DNA of 64,000 bases from assembly GCA_040768925.1 (NCBI GenBank), contig JAXGLZ010000001.1, positions 248,001 to 312,000 of the forward strand. Direction: 5' to 3'. A model generated the notes under the pieces. The model was not told the DNA's origin and did not search any database. It worked only from the letters and a program-made list of their open reading frames with translations. The position numbers and the translations under genes are program-made. This document shows, piece by piece, positions 59,656-64,000 of this stretch. This DNA is from CALNBC01 sp040768925 (GTDB lineage: Bacteria; Bacillota; Clostridia; Christensenellales; CALWSW01). How positions within the stretch are numbered: position 1 is the stretch's first letter; the number at the start of each line of letters is the position of its first letter.

Positions 59656-60411
59656 GTGCCTCAAGCGGATAACATTGAAATAGGACGCAGAATGCGAAGC
59701 CGTCGAAAAGAGCTTAAAATGACGTTATACGAGGTCGCGACGCAAGCAGGTGTCGCCGCATCTACTGTTCAGCGTTACGAGACAGGAAAGTTTGATCGCA
59801 TCAAAATACCTGTGATAGAAGCCATAGCCTCCGTGCTTAAAGTAAATCCGGAATGGCTTTCCTTACATACGGATGACCCGATAGATTATGACGACGGTGA
59901 TCTAATCGCTGAAATACCATTGTCATATATTGAAGCTTGTGACGGTGATGTAGCACAGGCATATGCGATGCAACAGGCCGTGTATGAAGAGAATACATCT
60001 CGTATTGGGCGACCTTACAATCCCACCCACCGAATCCCTATCCTGGGGCGTATTTCCGCCGGGATGCCCTTATACGCCGAACAAAACATAGAAGGCTATA
60101 TGCTCACAGAGCTAAACAGCGGAGCGGAGTATTTCGCTTTGCGCGTTACCGGCGATAGCATGACTGCTGCACGAATTTATGACGGAGACATTCTCGTTAT
60201 CCGCCGACAGGAGCAGGTGGAAAACGGTCAGATAGCCGTTGTGCTGGTAAACGGCGAAGACGCCACAGTGAAGAAATACTATCGTACCGACACCATGGTA
60301 AGCCTAGCCCCGCAAAGCCTTAACCCCGAACATCAGATGCAGATTTATGAAATATCTAAAACCGAAATAAAGGTGCTGGGGCTAGTTGTGCAAAATGTTA
60401 TAAGAATATAG
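59656..60411 (+). CDS. CI/LexA-like phage repressor with S24 peptidase domain
   Basis: 251 residues. N-terminal XRE HTH (MRSRRKELKMTLYEVATQAG; AASTVQRYETGK); C-terminal S24 autoprotease: cleavage site A135-G136 in GRISAGMPLY, nucleophile S168 in GDSMTAA, general base K206 in EDATVKKYY. RecA-stimulated self-cleavage would release lytic genes after DNA damage. GTG at 59656 taken as start behind GAAGGTGGGGTG. Divergent from Cro with operators between. Confidence 0.94.
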   Translation: MPQADNIEIGRRMRSRRKELKMTLYEVATQAGVAASTVQRYETGKFDRIKIPVIEAIASVLKVNPEWLSLHTDDPIDYDDGDLIAEIPLSYIEACDGDVAQAYAMQQAVYEENTSRIGRPYNPTHRIPILGRISAGMPLYAEQNIEGYMLTELNSGAEYFALRVTGDSMTAARIYDGDILVIRRQEQVENGQIAVVLVNGEDATVKKYYRTDTMVSLAPQSLNPEHQMQIYEISKTEIKVLGLVVQNVIRI

Positions 60412-60493
60412 TTATAGAAGCTTTCCTCTTTATATTTTTAATACTGAAATCTGTGATATATTGTTAGTAATATTTCGAAGGAGGTTCAAAATA

Positions 60494-60811
60494 ATGTGGA
60501 TTTTCATTATTGGTTTCTTAATGTTGATTATGTTCTTTGCCTTCGTTTCCGTTTACTCAAAATCAACAGCAGCAGCCCTTTCGCATGATGAGCCTATCTT
60601 TGTAAAAATTGTTGACCTGCAACGGAAAGCTCTTGAGACGCTAGTTGTCTTTGAGACAATGGACGGGAATAGGATTTCTCTCAAAATACCGCCCCAAAGC
60701 GCGTCCAAGCTGATTGTCGATGATGCTGGCCTGCTCACCTACCATAAAACAGTATTCAAGTCCTTTGTGCGGCAACTTGAAGAAACGCCTCCAGCAGTAT
60801 CACAAAGTTGA
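60494..60811 (+). CDS. DUF2500-like membrane protein
   Basis: 105 residues. One N-terminal membrane helix (WIFIIGFLMLIMFFAFVSVY) followed by an extracytoplasmic beta domain: FVKIVDLQRKALETLVVFET, GNRISLKIPPQSASKLIVDD, AGLLTYHKTVFKSF, matching the DUF2500 layout. Function unknown. ATG after AAGGAGGTTCAAAATA. Placed between the repressor and rhuM, a usual place for lysogeny-expressed accessory genes. Confidence 0.72.
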   Translation: MWIFIIGFLMLIMFFAFVSVYSKSTAAALSHDEPIFVKIVDLQRKALETLVVFETMDGNRISLKIPPQSASKLIVDDAGLLTYHKTVFKSFVRQLEETPPAVSQS

Positions 60812-60923
60812 ATGCGCCCAATAAAACCAAAAACGCCCCGCCCCCTGCGGAACAGGGAACGGGAGCGGGATGCGACCATATAGCTGCGTAGATGAACATC
60901 ATGCATAGCGAGGTGCCATAATA

Positions 60924-61922
60924 TTGAATTCTGAAATCATCATGTACCAATCCGAGGACGGATTGACCAAAATAGATGTTACCATGGACAACGAAACGGT
61001 TTGGCTGTCTCTTGATCAGATGGCCGAATTGTTCCAGCGCGACAAATCCACCATATCACGCCATATCAGGAACATTTTCGAGGAAGGGGAATTGCTCCGT
61101 GAGGCAACTGTTGCAAAAATTGCAACAGTTCAAATCGAAGGAGACAGAGAAGTTGAGCGTCAGATTGATTACTATAATCTCAATGTCATCATCTCCGTCG
61201 GCTACCGAGTCAAATCCCTGCGCGGCACACAATTTCGCATTTGGGCGACGGAGCGCCTGCGGGAGTACATCGTCAAAGGCTTTACCATGAACGACGACCT
61301 GCTGAAAAAGGCGGGCGGCGGCGATTACTGGAAGGAACTCTTAGAGCGCATCCGCGACATCCGCTCCAGCGAGAAAATTTTTTACCGCCAGCTCTTAGAC
61401 CTTTTTGCAACAAGCGTTGACTACGATCCAAAATCGGAAGAGTGCAGGCAGTTCTTTCAGATCGTGCAGAACAAATTGCACTACGCTGTAAACCGGCAGA
61501 CCTCCGCCGAGATCATCTACACACGGGCCGACGCGGAAAAGCCCTTCATGGGAATGCAGACATTCCCCGGCGAGCAGCCTCGCAAAGACGACGCAACCAT
61601 CGCAAAAAATTACCTGGACGAAAAAGAGCTGGCGATTCTTAACCGCATGGTTTCGGCCTTTTTCGATCTCGCCGAGCTTCATGCCCTGAATCACGAGCAC
61701 ATGTATATGAAGGATTGGCTTCCGCAGGTCGATGATTTCGCCGAGCGGTACGGAAAGGGCGTTTTGAAAAACGCCGGAACAGTCAGTCGCCAGACAGCGA
61801 TCGAAAAAGCCACCGAGGAATACAAAAAATACCGCCTGCGGATAAAAGAAACGCCCTCCAAGGCTGAGCGCGATTATCTGGAAAGTTTAAAGAATACCCA
61901 GAAAAGGCTTGAAGGGAAATGA
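60924..61922 (+). CDS. rhuM: RhuM family protein
   Basis: 332 residues of the RhuM/virulence-protein family: WLSLDQMAELFQRDKSTISR (HTH-like start), NLNVIISVGYRVKSLRGTQF (the ISVGYRV signature), RIWATERLREYIVKGFTMND, then FLATSVDYDP-type and LDLFATSVDYD segments and TADAEKPFMGM-like ADAEKPFMGMQTF. RhuM is common in prophages and genomic islands; its biochemical role is unknown. TTG taken as start with GAGGTG nine bases before; an ATG six codons inside is possible. Confidence 0.87.
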   Translation: MNSEIIMYQSEDGLTKIDVTMDNETVWLSLDQMAELFQRDKSTISRHIRNIFEEGELLREATVAKIATVQIEGDREVERQIDYYNLNVIISVGYRVKSLRGTQFRIWATERLREYIVKGFTMNDDLLKKAGGGDYWKELLERIRDIRSSEKIFYRQLLDLFATSVDYDPKSEECRQFFQIVQNKLHYAVNRQTSAEIIYTRADAEKPFMGMQTFPGEQPRKDDATIAKNYLDEKELAILNRMVSAFFDLAELHALNHEHMYMKDWLPQVDDFAERYGKGVLKNAGTVSRQTAIEKATEEYKKYRLRIKETPSKAERDYLESLKNTQKRLEGK

Positions 61923-61984
61923 TCCTTGCATATTTTGTGCAACGGTGATTGAAAACCAAAACGACAAATAAAGAGGTGCTCCAA

Positions 61985-63493
61985 TTGAATACCGCAGCAG
62001 CGTTAAAAGCCGCGTCATATGCGCGTTACTCCACCCTTCTCCAAGACGAAAATTCCATCGCATATCAGCTTTCCCGAATAACTGAATACTGCCTGAAGAA
62101 TAACATCGATCTTGTCGCCGGTTATGCAGACGAAGCGCAGTCAGGAACAAATACCGCCCCGAATTCCTTCGGATGATTTCCGATGCCGGGCGCGGTCTTT
62201 TTGACGCGGTGATCATATACGACATTACCCGCGGGAGCCGTGACGTTGCGGACTGGTTCGAGTTCCGCAAGACTATGCGGATGCTGGGCGTGCGCGTCAT
62301 ATCCGTCAACGACAACCTGGGCGACATCCTGGATCCGAACGCCTTTCTGACCGAGCTGATCGGCGTCGGGATCGGCCAGCACCAAGTGCTTACCTCGCGG
62401 GCCAAGTCCCGGGATGGCGTGGCCGTGAAGGCAAAACAGGGTGTGTTCCTGGGCGGCTATGCGCCCTTCGGTTATGAAATCATAAATCAGCAATATCGCA
62501 TCGTGCCGTCCGAGGCAGCGGTGGTTCGAAAAATTTTTGAAATGTACGCGAACGGCGACGGGTACGGAACGATCATAAAGGCAATCGGATGTGTAATGGG
62601 CCGCCGTGGCCGCCCGATCGGCGAAAACACGCTCTATTATATCCTGCGGAACGTGAGGTATGTCGGAATCTACGTCTGGAACGAGCACATAAACCGGGTG
62701 ATGCGGAGGTGGGCTGGGGGCAAGCCAAACCCAAGCGTCGTCCGCATTGAAAACTCCATACCTGCAATTATTGATAAAACGACTTGGGAAAGGGCGCAGA
62801 AAAGAATGAACGAAAAAGACAAAAACGCAAAAAACAAGGCGAAGCGTCAGTATCTGCTATCTGGAATTATGCGGTGTACATCTTGCGGCGCAGCATACGC
62901 CGGACAGGCCAGCATCAACAAAAAAGGTTATGAGACACGGTATTATATTTGCGGAAATAAAAAAAGAATCCATACCTGCACGGCCAAGAACATCAACGCG
63001 AATCAAATTGAAGAATTTGTGATGATGCAGTTGAATGCCTTTTTTGCCGAGGAGAATTTTTCTGAATACGCGCGGGTAATTGCGGACGCTATCAACAACG
63101 CTTCGCCCGATCTGGCGGCGGAAAAGCGCGAATTACTGCAAGTCAGCGAGAAAATCAAGAACGGCATGAACGCCGTTCTGAGCGGAATGGTATTCCCTGA
63201 GCTTCAGGACGAGATTGCTGTCTTGCGTTCCCGTAAGAGCGAGCTGGAAACCATCATCGCCCAACGGGAAGGAAACCAAGCAGAAAGCCAGCCCGGCAAA
63301 GATCGAAATGCTGCTGCGCAACGCTCAGGCGCAGTTCCGCAGCAATGATTTTCATACCATACGGCGGGGCATTGAAAGCTGCGTTGCAAAAATAGAAGCG
63401 GACCCGGATGGAAGCTATACAGTCCATCTCGGGATCCGCCTTACGGGGTTGGGACAGGTCGTCCCTTACATTGGCTCCCCAGGTAGGGTTTGA
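61985..63493 (+). pseudogene. Serine recombinase (integrase), broken by two frameshifts
   Basis: Three frame pieces of one large serine recombinase. Piece 1 (61985-62176): resolvase N terminus with the catalytic Ser in SYARYSTLLQDENS and ADEAQSGTN. It stops because one base is missing near 62151-62160. Piece 2 (from 62160): PEFLRMISDAGRGLFDAVII, Recombinase domain FLGGYAPFGYEI, and a zinc ribbon RCTSCGAAYAG...YICGNKK. Piece 3 (from about 63270-63300): SPAKIEMLLRNAQAQFRSND to a stop inside the tRNA-Asn gene. TTG start behind GAGGTG. It would have integrated and excised the prophage; now inactive unless the shifts are sequencing errors. Confidence 0.88.
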
Positions 63494-63546
63494 ACCTACG
63501 ACCCTCCGGTTAACAGCCGGATGCTCTACCGCTGAGCTACTGAGGA
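63472..63546 (-). tRNA. tRNA-Asn (GTT)
   Basis: Minus strand: acceptor TCCTCAG/CTGGGGA, D arm GTAGCTCAGCGGTAGAGC, anticodon loop CTGTTAA with anticodon GTT at 63514-63512, T arm GTAGGTTCAAACCCTAC, then GCCA with an encoded CCA. All stems pair. The end of the broken serine recombinase overlaps its 3' end. Confidence 0.96.
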
Positions 63547-63825
63547 ATATCCGTTTCAACGCGCAAGATGAATTATAAAGCAAAGCGCGCACAATTGCAA
63601 GCCCCGAAAGAACATTTTTTGCTTCCATTTAAAAATGGAGGCCGTTTTTTGTGGGTACAGCCAAAAGTGTCATGTGCATATACTGTAACGGGGGCAAATC
63701 AGACAACAGCCTGCCGCGAAATGCCGCCGCCGAACCGTTATGCTTGAAAAGGGGAGGGCCGTTCGCTCCGGTTCTTTCCGAATTTGGCAGGCGAGCGCTC
63801 CGCCCGCGGGCAAAACGGAGGCAAA

Positions 63826-64000
63826 ATGGCATTTTTAGAAAGAAAGATCGGCGCCTGGAGCAATCCGGTCTCTTCCGAGGCCGACAGGCCCGCGCGCACA
63901 GCCGAAGAGATGAAGGCCGTCTTTGACAGCAATTCAAATCAGTTGAAAGACGCCGTAAACGGCCTGATCGACGATCTTCATTCCCCGGCCGCAGCCGGCC
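63826..64000 (+). CDS. Phage tail/baseplate-type protein (5' part; runs out of the window)
   Basis: 58 codons visible: MAFLERKIGAWSNPVSSEAD, RPARTAEEMKAVFDSNSNQL and KDAVNGLIDDLHSPAAAG. This start is familiar from short tail-fibre or baseplate-linked proteins in Firmicutes prophages. CGGAGGCAAA precedes the ATG. More phage genes are thus expected to the right, beyond the tRNA. The stretch 63547-63825 holds no gene that I can support. Confidence 0.65.
   Translation, partial: MAFLERKIGAWSNPVSSEADRPARTAEEMKAVFDSNSNQLKDAVNGLIDDLHSPAAAG

Larger units (their letters stand above)
55979..63493. mobile_element. Prophage remnant next to tRNA-Asn
   Basis: Minus-strand holin, small early genes, antirepressor and Cro-like genes, then plus-strand CI-like repressor, DUF2500, RhuM and serine recombinase, ending in a tRNA gene. 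Head, tail, packaging and replication genes are absent; a deletion scar joins two late genes at about 56718. Confidence 0.8.

Noticed and set aside
60756..60950. 64-codon hydrophobic minus-strand frame between DUF2500 and rhuM
   Set aside because: Overlaps both well-supported plus-strand genes and has no usable start signal.
63651..63926. 91-codon frame overlapping the tail-type gene near the window end
   Set aside because: The overlapping frame at 63826 has a good ribosome-binding site and phage-like sequence; this one is basic and low-complexity.

Overview
The window reads as chromosomal DNA of an anaerobic, endospore-forming member of the Clostridia with a high-GC core, resembling the Christensenellales/Oscillospirales type. 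Evidence: dipicolinate synthase genes dpaA and dpaB, the long Firmicutes-type SRP RNA with an Alu domain, a T-box in front of ileS, an FMN riboswitch with an ECF riboflavin transporter, desulfoferrodoxin for superoxide, and no sign of an outer membrane. No species is named.

From 1 to about 38.6 kb lies a GC-rich core: a truncated fumarate reductase-type flavoprotein, an ACT-domain protein, a Ca2+-type P-ATPase, a small XRE regulator, dnaN and recF (without dnaA or gyrB), an FMN-binding lipoprotein, a GNAT enzyme, T-box-ileS, pepT, a DUF2085 protein, FMN riboswitch-ribU, SRP RNA, two Big2/SH3 surface proteins, a TIM-barrel isomerase, a MATE pump, dfx, rsmI, comB, a secreted 5'-nucleotidase, thpR, a decayed cas-less CRISPR remnant, addA, uppP, ychF and a ferritin. 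Many gaps here carry one dispersed palindromic repeat family with recurring small hairpins.

From about 38.6 to 63.5 kb the DNA is more AT-rich, lacks that repeat family and looks mosaic. It starts with a two-P-loop ATPase and dpaAB on divergent promoters that both match the sigma-K pattern. Next come a 3'-truncated MFS gene, a five-gene operon (one small cytosolic protein and four lipoproteins), a TnpV fragment, an HD phosphohydrolase/YwgA-like pair, an IS30 element that split a small gene, and a XRE-ImmA/IrrE plus DUF4411 pair of toxin-antitoxin type.

From 55.9 to 63.5 kb is a prophage remnant. It keeps holin, small early genes, AntA-type antirepressor, Cro-like and LexA/CI-like repressors around a legible operator region, a DUF2500 protein, RhuM and a frameshifted serine recombinase whose end runs into a tRNA-Asn gene. 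Its structural genes are gone: a deletion fused the start of a probable prohead protease gene to the end of an endolysin gene. Beyond the tRNA, a phage tail-type gene starts and runs out of the window.
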